A stretch of DNA of 64,000 nucleotides from Burkholderiaceae bacterium (lineage in GTDB: Bacteria; Pseudomonadota; Gammaproteobacteria; Burkholderiales; Burkholderiaceae_C). The translations under genes were made by a program, and so were the position numbers. Positions 24,737 through 33,709 of this stretch are shown here, one piece after another; within the stretch, counting starts at the first letter, position 1; each line of letters starts with the position of its first letter. The notes under the pieces are model-generated. The model had not been told where the DNA came from. It ran no database searches and saw nothing but the letters and a program-made list of their open reading frames with translations. The stretch spans positions 1,860,001 to 1,924,000 of the forward strand of contig JAHCKM010000001.1 of assembly GCA_026125795.1 (NCBI GenBank), in the 5' to 3' direction.

Positions 24737-25051
24737 ATGAAGCACGCGGTCATTGGAGTGATTCAGGTCAAGCCAGGAACTCGACCAGAGGTTCTTAGCG
24801 CGGTCCTCGCCCACCGAGAACGGTCGCTGCGCGACGAACCAGGCACTTTGCAGTTCGAGGTGCTTGTGCCAAACGACGAGCCCGACAAGATCTTGTTGTT
24901 CGAGCTCTACTCCGACACAGCGGCGTTTGAGGCGCATTTCTTCCACGGAGCGAGCACCGCGCAAGCCAAGAAGGAGGCTGGCCATCTGATGGTCTCGCTG
25001 ACCGGCACCCACTGCAAACTCGGCATCGAGGTCTCTGAAAGTGCCGCCTAA
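24737..25051 (+). CDS. cassette gene 1: antibiotic biosynthesis monooxygenase (ABM) domain protein
   Basis: A protein of 104 residues. It follows the ABM ferredoxin-like fold: a first strand VIGVIQVKPGTRPEVLSAVL, the central EPGTLQFEVLVPNDEPDKIL with the typical Glu-Pro-Gly, and FELYSDTAAFEAHFFHGAST with the conserved WSDxxAxxxHxxx-like pattern. Such proteins act as small monooxygenases or as heme- or quinol-related factors; here the role is unknown. The ribosome site is strong (GAGAGGAGG). Its stop is at the edge of attC 2, as in a standard gene cassette. Codon use is less GC-biased than in chromosomal neighbours. Confidence 0.85.
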   Translation: MKHAVIGVIQVKPGTRPEVLSAVLAHRERSLRDEPGTLQFEVLVPNDEPDKILLFELYSDTAAFEAHFFHGASTAQAKKEAGHLMVSLTGTHCKLGIEVSESAA

Positions 25052-25101
25052 CCCTTCGTTGCGCCCGAAGTGCTACAGCGGGTCCCTTTCATTCGTTAGG
25101 C
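25046..25101 (+). mobile_element. attC-like recombination site 2
   Basis: Begins GCCTAAC and ends GTTAGGC, exact complements and full matches to the attC end consensus (RYYYAAC ... GTTRRRY). The inner part is short and less palindromic than the other sites. Length 56 bases. The stop codon of cassette gene 1 overlaps its left end. Confidence 0.85.
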
Positions 25102-25111
25102 CCAGACGGCG

Positions 25112-25912
25112 ATGATGCACGAGCTGATCACTGCAGAAGTCGACGGGAGTCCACTCGTCTATCGACAGGCCGGGCATGGTGAGGCTCTGGTACTTCTTCA
25201 TGGATTCCTCTGTGATTCGCGGTGTTGGGAACACCAACTGGTAGGGCTTTCCGATCGGTTCCGGGTCGTCGCCTGGGACGCGCCAGGCGCGGGGTTGTCC
25301 GCCGACCCACCGGAGCCCTTCACGACCGCGGACTATGCCCACTGCCTCGCAGCTTTCCTTAGCGCCGTAGGCGTTGAGCGGCCGCACATCTTGGGCCTGT
25401 CGTGGGGAGGAATCCTCGCTCAAGAGTTCTATCGGCTGTATCCCGACCGCCCTCGTTCCCTCATTCTCGCGGACACCTATGCGGGCTGGAGAGGCTCGCT
25501 GCCTGAGGAGGTTTGGACGGAACGACTCGCGAGCTGCCTGGCGGACGCAGCCGGACCGCGGGACGCCGTTTGTGCCAAGTTCGTGCCCGGTGTCTTCACC
25601 GCGGCTGCCCCGGACGCGCTGCGCGCCCGGTTCTCGGCCATAGTCTCCGAGTTCCACCCGGTTGGCTTCCGTCTGATGTCTTTGTCATCCGCGGAAATGG
25701 ACACCCGGAAACTGCTCTCGCGTATTGCTGTTCCCACATTGGTGCTTTGGGGCGACGACGATCGTCGCAGCCCGCTGAATGTCGCCAAACAATTCGCCGC
25801 CGCCATACCGAACGCCGAGCTCGCCATCATTCCGAATGCCGGTCACCTTAGCAACATGGAGCAGCCAGAAGTCTTCAATGCGCACGTTCGTCGCTTCTGC
25901 ATGTCTGCCTAA
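25112..25912 (+). CDS. cassette gene 2: alpha/beta hydrolase
   Basis: A protein of 266 residues. LVLLHGFLCDSRCWEHQL is the oxyanion motif, HILGLSWGGILAQEFYR holds the nucleophile elbow GLSWGG with Ser, WGDDDRRSPLNVAKQFA gives the acid and NAGHLSNMEQPEVF the catalytic His. It belongs to the general alpha/beta hydrolase fold (peroxidase-like or lactonase-like members look similar); substrate unknown. It begins only ten bases after attC 2 and its last codon overlaps attC 3, the classic cassette arrangement. Base composition is lower in GC than the chromosomal genes. ATG at 25112 or 25115. Confidence 0.88.
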   Translation: MMHELITAEVDGSPLVYRQAGHGEALVLLHGFLCDSRCWEHQLVGLSDRFRVVAWDAPGAGLSADPPEPFTTADYAHCLAAFLSAVGVERPHILGLSWGGILAQEFYRLYPDRPRSLILADTYAGWRGSLPEEVWTERLASCLADAAGPRDAVCAKFVPGVFTAAAPDALRARFSAIVSEFHPVGFRLMSLSSAEMDTRKLLSRIAVPTLVLWGDDDRRSPLNVAKQFAAAIPNAELAIIPNAGHLSNMEQPEVFNAHVRRFCMSA

Positions 25913-25984
25913 CCCTTCGTTGCAACCGACCCGCTACCGCGGCCTGCGCCCGCCTCCGCAGGCGGGTGAACTCCAACGTTAGGC
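25907..25984 (+). mobile_element. attC-like recombination site 3
   Basis: Begins GCCTAAC and ends GTTAGGC, exact complements matching the attC consensus. The inside carries CGCCCGCCTCCGCAGGCGGG and the GTGAACTCCAACG right half, nearly the same as in site 1. Length 78 bases. Similar inner sequences across sites 1, 3 and 4 suggest one resident integron family. Confidence 0.88.
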
Positions 25985-25994
25985 GCAATGGTCG

Positions 25995-26071
25995 GCCTGA
26001 CCCATCGTTGCACCCCGAAGCAACAGCAGGCTTCGCCCGCTTCCGCACTCGGGTGAACTCAGATGTTGGGC
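25995..26071 (+). mobile_element. attC-like recombination site 4 (gene-less cassette)
   Basis: Begins GCCTGAC and ends GTTGGGC, fitting RYYYAAC with one change and GTTRRRY exactly. Inner GGCTTCGCCCGC and GGGTGAACTCAGATG repeat the theme of sites 1 and 3. Only ten bases separate it from site 3, so this cassette has no room for a gene. Confidence 0.75.
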
Positions 26072-26298
26072 GCCGCCGGCCACAGTTGCCCGCCGATGAC
26101 CACGCCGACGATGAACACACCATGCAAACCCGCGGGCACATGCGTCCATCGTCACCTCCTTCGGCGACCGCGGCGCTGGTACGCCGCCCCGGAACGGCGC
26201 GATGCGCAGCGAGTCCGCCAATGGGGTGGGGCGGCCGAAGGTCTTTGAGCCAACAGGCACAATCGCCGCCTCCCCATCCACCGATCGGCCACGGCACC

Positions 26299-26982
26299 AT
26301 GTTGAAGTTCTACTACTCGCTCGCCCCCAACCCGATGAAGGTCGCGTTGTTCCTCGAGGAGGTCGGCCTGCCGTATGAACCGATTCCGGTGGACACGCGC
26401 AAGGGCGAGCAGCATGCCAGCGCGTTCACCGCGCTGAACCCGAACGCCAAGGTGCCGGTGATCGTCGACGACGGGACCACCGTGTTCGACAGCAACGCAA
26501 TCCTGCTGTACCTCGCCGAGAAGACGGGTCAGTTCCTGCCTGCGGCACAAGACCGCGGGCCGGCGTTGTCGTGGCTGATGTTCGTGGCGTCGGGCGTCGG
26601 GCCGTTCAGTGGCCAGAGCGTGCACTTCAAGCACTACGCGCCGGAACCCGTGCCCTACGCCATCAACCGCTACGACTTCGAGGCCTGGCGCCATTGGAAG
26701 ATCCTCAACGCCCACCTGGCAGACCGGCCCTGGATGATCAGCGAGCGCTACACCTTGCTCGACATGGCGGTGTGGGGCTGGGCGCGCGCGCTGCCGTTCG
26801 CGCTGGGTGGCGTCGAGGCCTGGGCGCAACTGCCGCACGTGAAGCGCCTGTTCGATGCCGTGAACGAACGGCCGGCCGCGCAACGCGCCGCGGCGATCAA
26901 GGACCGGTACGCCTTCAAGACCGAGATGGATGACGAGGCGCGGCGCGCGATGTTTCCGCAGAACGAGCGCCTCAAGGCCTGA
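26299..26982 (+). CDS. glutathione S-transferase family protein
   Basis: A protein of 227 residues. The thioredoxin-like N-terminal domain reads FYYSLAPNPMKVALFLEEVG, with NPNAKVPVIVDDGTTVFDSN holding the cis-Pro and the D-S glutathione contact. The all-helical C-terminal domain has YTLLDMAVWGWAR with the N-capping Asp. It resembles the YfcG/YghU-like (nu class) group. The start at 26299 follows weak ribosome sequence; the frame is open upstream only because of GC richness. It lies just downstream of the attC cluster, after 227 bases with no clear gene. Confidence 0.9.
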   Translation: MLKFYYSLAPNPMKVALFLEEVGLPYEPIPVDTRKGEQHASAFTALNPNAKVPVIVDDGTTVFDSNAILLYLAEKTGQFLPAAQDRGPALSWLMFVASGVGPFSGQSVHFKHYAPEPVPYAINRYDFEAWRHWKILNAHLADRPWMISERYTLLDMAVWGWARALPFALGGVEAWAQLPHVKRLFDAVNERPAAQRAAAIKDRYAFKTEMDDEARRAMFPQNERLKA

Positions 26983-27024
26983 GCGCGGCGGCACCGTTGG
27001 TGGCGCCGCGCCCGCGCCCCGCCA

Positions 27025-28134
<1,110 letters not shown>

Positions 28135-28294
28135 GGCGCCGCAGATGATGCCGCAGCGGCGGCCTTCAAGCGCCGCTCGTCGGCGAGCGGCGTTTTACCA
28201 ATACCCTTGCGCGCAGGTAAACAGATCGGTTTACTTCCGCGTCGGCATCGGCTAGCGTGCACGGCCCATCACCGAAGAACGCCCTGGAGACCTC

Positions 28295-29518
28295 GTGTCG
28301 AGCCGCTATGAAAGCCTGAAGCCTGCGATGCCGATCCTGATCGGCGCGTCGGTGATGCTCACCTTCGCGATGGGGCTGCGCCAGAGCCTGGGCATCTTCA
28401 TGCCCGAGCTGACCAAAGGCATCGGCATCTCGGTGTCGGACTTCACGTTGGCCATCGCGCTGCAGAACCTGATCTGGGGCGTGCTGCAGCCGGTGGCCGG
28501 GGCTCTGTCGGTGCGCTGGGGCCTGCGGCCGCTGATGGTGGGTGGCTCGTTGTTGTACCTGCTGGGCATGCTGATGCTGGCCGGCGCCACGGGCACCACC
28601 GGCGTGGTGATCGGCGCCGGCCTGTTCATCGGCGCGTCGATGGCCTGCACCGGCCCGGCGCTGGCGTCGGCGGCGGTGTCGCGCCCGGTCAGCGTGGCGA
28701 TGCGCAGCGCGGTGCTCGGTGCGGTGTCGGCCGCCGGCTCGCTGGGCGCGATGCTGTCGGCGCCGATCGGCCAGGCGCTGAACCAGGCCTACGGCTGGCG
28801 CGTCGGCGTGATCGGCTTTGCCGTGCTCGCGCTGGTGATGCTGCCGGCCGCCTGGGTGGCCGGGCGCGTCGACCGTGTGCCGCTGCCGCCGCAGGGCACG
28901 ATGGACAGCAGCGCCGGTGCCGCGCTCGGCAGCGCGATCAAGCACGTGCCGTTCATCGTGCTGACGCTGGCGTTCTTCGTCTGCGGCATGCAGCTGATCT
29001 TTCTGACCACGCACCTGCCGTCGTACCTGCAGATCTGCGGCATGGACCCGATGCTGAGCGCGCAGGCGCTCGGCGTGATCGGCGGCTTCAACGTGCTGGG
29101 CAGCCTGTTCTTCGGCTGGGCCGGCGGGCGCTGGAACAAGCTGGTGCTGCTGGGCGGCATCTATGTCGCGCGATCGGCGGTGCTGCTGTGGTACTTCGCC
29201 ACCCCGCCCACGCCCGCGGGCACGCTGGCTTTTGCCGCGGTCATGGGCTTCCTGTGGCTCGGCGTGGGCCCGCTCGTGACCGGCTGGATCATCGACGTGT
29301 TCGGCCTGCGCTGGCAGGCCATGCTCGGCGGCGTGGCGTTCGTGAGCCACCAGGTCGGCAGCTTCGTCGGCGCCTATGGCGGCGGCTTGTTGTACGACCT
29401 GCTCGGCTCCTACAACACCGCGGTGCAGGTGGGCGTGGCCACCGGGCTGGCGGCCGGCATCGTGCAGATCGGCTTTGCGCTGCACCGCTCGAGCCGGGTG
29501 CAGCTCGTGCCGTCATGA
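28295..29518 (+). CDS. MFS transporter
   Basis: A membrane protein of 407 residues with about 12 hydrophobic segments and the OFA/monocarboxylate-like pattern (FAMGLRQSLGIFMPEL at helix 1, LRPLMVGGSLLYLLGML at helix 3, and the second half opening with IKHVPFIVLTLAFFVCGMQL). Related proteins move oxalate, monocarboxylates or drugs. The start is GTG after CTGGAG. The stop overlaps the ATG of a TetR-type regulator (ATGA), so exporter and regulator are coupled and the regulator probably controls both. Confidence 0.9.
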   Translation: MSSRYESLKPAMPILIGASVMLTFAMGLRQSLGIFMPELTKGIGISVSDFTLAIALQNLIWGVLQPVAGALSVRWGLRPLMVGGSLLYLLGMLMLAGATGTTGVVIGAGLFIGASMACTGPALASAAVSRPVSVAMRSAVLGAVSAAGSLGAMLSAPIGQALNQAYGWRVGVIGFAVLALVMLPAAWVAGRVDRVPLPPQGTMDSSAGAALGSAIKHVPFIVLTLAFFVCGMQLIFLTTHLPSYLQICGMDPMLSAQALGVIGGFNVLGSLFFGWAGGRWNKLVLLGGIYVARSAVLLWYFATPPTPAGTLAFAAVMGFLWLGVGPLVTGWIIDVFGLRWQAMLGGVAFVSHQVGSFVGAYGGGLLYDLLGSYNTAVQVGVATGLAAGIVQIGFALHRSSRVQLVPS

Positions 29519-30108
29519 ACGCCCTCGTGACCGAAGCGCCCGGCATGCGCGACCGCATCCTCGATGCGGCGGAGCGGATGTTCTACGCGCACGGCATCCA
29601 GAGCATCGGCATCGATGCGGTCGTGCTCGAGGCGGGCATCAGCAAACGCACGCTGTACAAACACTTCGGTTCGCGCGAGCAGCTGGTGGCGGCCTATCTG
29701 CAGCGGCGCGGCGCGCGCCAGCTCGAGGCACCCAAGCCGGGCGAGGAGCTCAACGAGATCCTCGGCGTGTTCAGGCGCTTTGAGCGCTGGTTTGCCAGCG
29801 ACGATTTCCGCGGCTGTCCGTTCTCCAATGCGATCGCCGAGCTGGGCGGTGATGCGCAGCACCCGGCGCTGGCGGTGGCGCGCGACATCAAGCAGCGCAA
29901 CACCGCGTGGTTCGAGCAACGCCTGCGCGCGCTCGGCGCGGCGCAACCGGCGGCGCTCGCCACGCAGCTGTCGATCCTGGTCGAAGGCGCGGTCGCCTTG
30001 GCCGTGCAGCGCAAGGCCGACGGCAGCGCGCCGCAAGTGGCGCGCGCGGCCGGCGCGGCGGCGCGAGCGCTGCTCGTGCACGCCGGCGTGACCGTAGGCG
30101 ACAGCTGA
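29515..30108 (+). CDS. TetR family transcriptional regulator
   Basis: A protein of 197 residues. The N-terminal helix-turn-helix is ILDAAERMFYAHGIQSIGID and AGISKRTLYKHFGSREQLV, standard for TetR. The C-terminal half is the ligand-binding and dimer part (resembling the TetR_C_33/YcdC type). It is coupled to the MFS gene by an ATGA overlap. No clear operator was seen in the 28135-28294 region, though that is the likely place. Confidence 0.93.
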   Translation: MNALVTEAPGMRDRILDAAERMFYAHGIQSIGIDAVVLEAGISKRTLYKHFGSREQLVAAYLQRRGARQLEAPKPGEELNEILGVFRRFERWFASDDFRGCPFSNAIAELGGDAQHPALAVARDIKQRNTAWFEQRLRALGAAQPAALATQLSILVEGAVALAVQRKADGSAPQVARAAGAAARALLVHAGVTVGDS

Positions 30109-30220
30109 TCCCACACAAGGCCGCTGGCACGGCCATTGCACTCCTACGCGCCGGAGCAGCGCTGGTGCGTGCAGGTGCACGTGAGTGGTGCACTGCGCCC
30201 TACGAGGAGGAACTGAATTG

Positions 30221-31012
30221 ATGCACGCACGCCGATCGATCGCGATCGCGCTGGTCGCCGCCGCGGCCGCCCTGGCGCCGCTGGGCGCCGCCGCGCAGAC
30301 CGCGCTGGAAACGATCAACGCGAAGAAGCTGATCACGATCGCGATTCCCACCGACTTTCCGCCGTACGGATTTGTCGGCACCGATCTGAAGCCGCAGGGC
30401 CTGGACATCGACATGGCCAACCTGATCGCCGCCAAGCTGGGCGTGAAGATCGAGCTGGTCCCGGTGACCAGCGCCAACCGCATTCCCTATCTGCAGACCA
30501 AGAAGGCCGACCTCGTGATCTCCACGCTCGGCAAGAACCCCGAGCGCGAGAAGGTGATCGACTTCAGCGCCGGCTATTCGCCGTTCTATCAAGCGGTGTT
30601 CGCGGCCAAGAGCCTGAGCGTGAAGGGCGCCGCCGATCTCGCCGGCAAGTCGGTCGGCGTGACGCGCGGCGCCATCGAGGACATGGAGCTCACCAAGATC
30701 GCGCCGCCGAGCGCCGACGTGAAGCGCTTCGAGGACAACAACGCCACCGTGTCGGCGTTCGTCTCGGGCCAGGTGCAGGTGATCGCCACCGGCGCCTCAG
30801 TGGCCGGCAACATGATGGCGCGCAACCCCAACCTGAACACCGAGTACAAGTTCGTGCTCAAGGACTCGCCCAACTTCATCGGCGTGGCCAAGGGCGAGGA
30901 CGCGCTGAAGGCCAAGGTCAACGAGATCATCGCCGCCGCCAAGGCCTCGGGCGAGCTCGACAAGATGGCGCTCAAGTGGCTCGGCCGTCCGGCCGGCGAT
31001 CTGCCTGACTGA
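30221..31012 (+). CDS. polar amino acid ABC transporter substrate-binding protein
   Basis: A protein of 263 residues with a signal peptide ending at GAAAQ (about residue 26). It begins with the SBP_bac_3 signatures LITIAIPTDFPPYGFVG, KPQGLDIDMANLIAAKLGV and IPYLQTKKADLVISTLGKNP. It captures a polar amino acid or related compound in the periplasm for the permeases downstream. The start follows a strong GAGGAGGAA. It begins an operon with two permeases and an ATPase. Confidence 0.94.
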   Translation: MHARRSIAIALVAAAAALAPLGAAAQTALETINAKKLITIAIPTDFPPYGFVGTDLKPQGLDIDMANLIAAKLGVKIELVPVTSANRIPYLQTKKADLVISTLGKNPEREKVIDFSAGYSPFYQAVFAAKSLSVKGAADLAGKSVGVTRGAIEDMELTKIAPPSADVKRFEDNNATVSAFVSGQVQVIATGASVAGNMMARNPNLNTEYKFVLKDSPNFIGVAKGEDALKAKVNEIIAAAKASGELDKMALKWLGRPAGDLPD

Positions 31013-31048
31013 AAGCCTCGCTGACGATCCCTTGATGCGCAGCGCCCG

Positions 31049-31720
31049 ATGACGCTCGACTTCGCCGCGGTGTGGGTCGAGTGGCCGATGCTGCTGCGCG
31101 GTGTGGCGATGACGGTGTGGCTCACCGTGCTCGCCGCCGTGCTCGGCGGGCTGCTCGGCGTGGCGTGCGGCTGGGCGCGCGCGTGGGGACCGAAGCCGCT
31201 GGGCTATGCGGTGGCCTGCTACGTGGAGTTGATCCGCAACACGCCGTTCATCGTGCAGCTGTTCTTCGTGTTCTTCGGGCTGCCCAGCCTGGGGCTCAAG
31301 CTGTCGCCCGAGGTGGCGTCGGTGATCGCGATGGTGCTCAACCTCGGCGCCTACGCGGCCGAGATCGCACGCGCCGGCATCGAGGCCACGCCGCGCGGCC
31401 AGCTCGAGGCGGCGCGCAGCCTGGCGCTCAACGAGTGGCAGGTGATCACGCGCGTGGTGCTGCCGCCGGCGCTGGCGCGCGTGTGGCCGGCGATGGTGAG
31501 CCAGATCATCATCGTGATGCTCGGCTCGGCGGTGTGCGGACAGATCGCCACGCAGGAGCTGAGTTACTACGCCAACCTAATCCAGAGCCGCAACTTCCGC
31601 GCCTTCGAGGCCTACATCATCGCGACGCTGCTGTACCTCGGGCTCGCGTTCGCGTTGCGGCAGGCGCTGTACTGGGCCGGGCCGCGTTATCTGTTCGGCC
31701 GCGTGGGCGCACGCCGCTAG
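31049..31720 (+). CDS. polar amino acid ABC transporter permease 1 (HisM-like)
   Basis: A membrane protein of 223 residues with about five helices. YVELIRNTPFIVQLFFVFFG is the typical HisM/HisQ signature and EIARAGIEATPRGQLEAARS contains the EAA loop that contacts the ATPase. It is the second gene of the four-gene uptake operon, 36 bases after the binding protein and two bases before permease 2. Confidence 0.94.
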   Translation: MTLDFAAVWVEWPMLLRGVAMTVWLTVLAAVLGGLLGVACGWARAWGPKPLGYAVACYVELIRNTPFIVQLFFVFFGLPSLGLKLSPEVASVIAMVLNLGAYAAEIARAGIEATPRGQLEAARSLALNEWQVITRVVLPPALARVWPAMVSQIIIVMLGSAVCGQIATQELSYYANLIQSRNFRAFEAYIIATLLYLGLAFALRQALYWAGPRYLFGRVGARR

Positions 31721-31722
31721 CC

Positions 31723-32379
31723 ATGGTCGAGTTCACCCTCTGGGACATCACGCGCAACCTGCTGCTGGCGGCGCGCTGGACCGTGGTGCTGTCGCTGATC
31801 GCGTTCATCGGCGGCGGCCTGGTCGGGCTCGCGCTGCTGGTGGCACGGCTATCGCGCGTGCGCGGCCTGCCCGAGGCAGTGGCGGCGTACGTGCAGTTGT
31901 TCCAGGGCACGCCGCTGCTGATGCAGCTGTTTCTCGCGTACTTTGGTCTGGCGCTGTTCGGCTTCAACGTCTCGCCGTGGTGGGCCGCCGGCCTGGCGCT
32001 CACGCTGTACACCAGCGCCTACCTCACCGAGATCTGGCGCGGCTGCGTCGACGCGATCCCACGCGGGCAATGGGAGGCGGCCGAGAGCCTGGCGCTCAGC
32101 TTTGGCGAGACGCTGCGCCACGTGGTGGGCCCGCAGGCGCTGCGCATCGCGTTGCCGCCGACGGTGGGTTTTCTGGTGCAGGTGATCAAGGGCACGGCGC
32201 TGGCGTCGGTGATCGGCTTCATCGAGCTGACCAAGGCCGGCACGATGATCACCAACGCAACGTTCCGGCCGTTCACCGTGTACGCCTGCGTCGCGCTGAT
32301 GTACTTCATGCTGTGCTGGCCGGTGTCGGCCACGGCACGCCAACTCGAACGGAGCATGCGCCGTGGACACTCGCACTGA
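31723..32379 (+). CDS. polar amino acid ABC transporter permease 2 (HisQ-like)
   Basis: A membrane protein of 218 residues, with YVQLFQGTPLLMQLFLAYFG and EIWRGCVDAIPRGQWEAAES (EAA loop). It forms the heterodimeric channel with permease 1. The last 17 bases overlap the start of the ATPase gene, a usual sign of coupled translation. Confidence 0.94.
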   Translation: MVEFTLWDITRNLLLAARWTVVLSLIAFIGGGLVGLALLVARLSRVRGLPEAVAAYVQLFQGTPLLMQLFLAYFGLALFGFNVSPWWAAGLALTLYTSAYLTEIWRGCVDAIPRGQWEAAESLALSFGETLRHVVGPQALRIALPPTVGFLVQVIKGTALASVIGFIELTKAGTMITNATFRPFTVYACVALMYFMLCWPVSATARQLERSMRRGHSH

Positions 32380-33109
32380 ACCGATCGTCGCAATCAGCGC
32401 GCTGAAGAAGCGCTTCGGGACCAACGAGGTGCTCAAAGGCGTCGACCTGCACGTGCAGCGCGGCGAGGTGGTGGTGATCATCGGCAAGAGCGGCTCGGGC
32501 AAGAGCACGCTGCTGCGCTGCGTCAACGGGCTCGAGGTGTTCCAGGAGGGCTCGCTCAGCGTCGACGGCCAGCCGCTGAAGCACGGCAATCCGCCGGCCA
32601 TGCGCGCGCTGCGCCAGCACGTGGGCATGATCTTCCAGAGCTTCAACCTGTTCCCGCACCTGAGCGTGGGGCGCAACGTGATGCTCGCGCCCACGCTGGT
32701 CAAGCGCACCGACCGCGCGGCCGCTGAAGGCGAGGCGCGCAAGCTGCTGCAGCGCGTGGGGCTGGCCGAGAAGTTCGACGCCTGGCCCGATCAACTCTCC
32801 GGCGGCCAGCAGCAGCGCGTGGCGATTGCCCGTGCGCTGGCGATGGCGCCGAGCGTTCTGCTGTGCGACGAGATCACCTCCGCGCTCGATCCCGAGCTGG
32901 TGGGCGAGGTGCTCAAGGTGGTGGAGTCGCTGGCCGAGGACGGCATGACGCTGATGATGGTGACGCACGAGATGAACTTTGCGCGCAAGGTGAGCGACCG
33001 CGTGGTGTTCATGCACGCCGGGCGCATCCACGAGATGGGGCCGCCGGAGCAGATCTTCAGCGCACCGCAGACGCCGGAGCTGCAGCAGTTTCTCGCCGCG
33101 TTGCACTGA
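32363..33109 (+). CDS. polar amino acid ABC transporter ATP-binding protein (GlnQ/HisP-like)
   Basis: A protein of 248 residues with a GTG start. Walker A is GKSGSGKST, the Q loop is GMIFQSFNLFPHLS, the ABC signature is LSGGQQQRVAIARAL, and Walker B is VLLCDEITSALDPE (with Ile in place of the more usual Pro). The switch His is in VTHEM. It powers uptake through the two permeases encoded just upstream and completes the operon. Confidence 0.95.
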   Translation: MDTRTEPIVAISALKKRFGTNEVLKGVDLHVQRGEVVVIIGKSGSGKSTLLRCVNGLEVFQEGSLSVDGQPLKHGNPPAMRALRQHVGMIFQSFNLFPHLSVGRNVMLAPTLVKRTDRAAAEGEARKLLQRVGLAEKFDAWPDQLSGGQQQRVAIARALAMAPSVLLCDEITSALDPELVGEVLKVVESLAEDGMTLMMVTHEMNFARKVSDRVVFMHAGRIHEMGPPEQIFSAPQTPELQQFLAALH

Positions 33110-33158
33110 GCCGCCGCACCTCGGGCGCGCTGGCAGGCAGCGCATAAGATCGCCTCCC

Positions 33159-33317
33159 ATGCGACCCAAACTGATTCCCGCGCTGATCCTCATCATCCTG
33201 GGGATCGGCTTCCTGCTGTCGAACCTTGGCCTGATGCCGCGCCTGGGACCGATCTTTGCGCAGTGGTGGCCGGTGATCCTCATCGTGGTGGGCGTCGCGA
33301 TGCTGCTGCGGCGCTAG
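33159..33317 (+). CDS. small two-helix membrane protein (LiaF/DUF5668-like)
   Basis: A protein of 52 residues: MRPKLIPALILIILGIGFLL, a turn with SNLGLMPRLGP, then WWPVILIVVGVAMLLRR. The two helices with an intervening W-W-P are typical of the DUF5668/LiaF transmembrane region, small membrane proteins of uncertain role. The stop is two bases before the ATG of the GFA gene. Missed easily because it is so short, but composition and membrane pattern are convincing. Confidence 0.75.
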   Translation: MRPKLIPALILIILGIGFLLSNLGLMPRLGPIFAQWWPVILIVVGVAMLLRR

Positions 33318-33319
33318 CC

Positions 33320-33709
33320 ATGATGGAAGGCTCTTGCGTTTGCGGCGCCGTGACGTGGCGCTTTGAAGGCACGCCCGAAGGCGCCACCGCCTGCAACTGC
33401 ACCGCGTGCCGGCGCTACGGCACGCTGTGGGCTTACGACTTCGAAGGCGAGGGCATCCACGTGTCAGGTCCCACCACGGCCTACGTGCGCGGCGACTCGC
33501 TGGGCTTTCACTTCTGCCCCACCTGCGGTTGCATGGCCTACTGGCGCGGCTTGAAGACCAACGCCGAGGGCAAGCGCCGCATCGCGGTGAACCTGCGCCT
33601 CGCAGATCCCAAAGTTGTGGCCGATGTGCCGATCGACCACTTTGACGGTTTCGAGACCTGGGAAGACCTGCCGCGCGACGGTCGCTGCGTGCGCGACTAC
33701 TGGTTCTGA
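33320..33709 (+). CDS. GFA family zinc protein (1)
   Basis: A protein of 129 residues. Cysteine motifs CVCGAVTW, CNCTACRRYG and FCPTCGC are those of the glutathione-dependent formaldehyde-activating enzyme (GFA/CENP-V) family, which binds two zinc ions. Biochemical activity of such family members is disputed and is not predictable here. The start is at 33320 (or 33323). A second member of this family is at 36568. Confidence 0.9.
   Translation: MMEGSCVCGAVTWRFEGTPEGATACNCTACRRYGTLWAYDFEGEGIHVSGPTTAYVRGDSLGFHFCPTCGCMAYWRGLKTNAEGKRRIAVNLRLADPKVVADVPIDHFDGFETWEDLPRDGRCVRDYWF

Noticed and set aside
24592-24798. A plus-strand frame crossing attC site 1
   Set aside because: Its sequence is the translation of the attC stem and it overlaps the strong ribosome site and start of cassette gene 1 in another frame.
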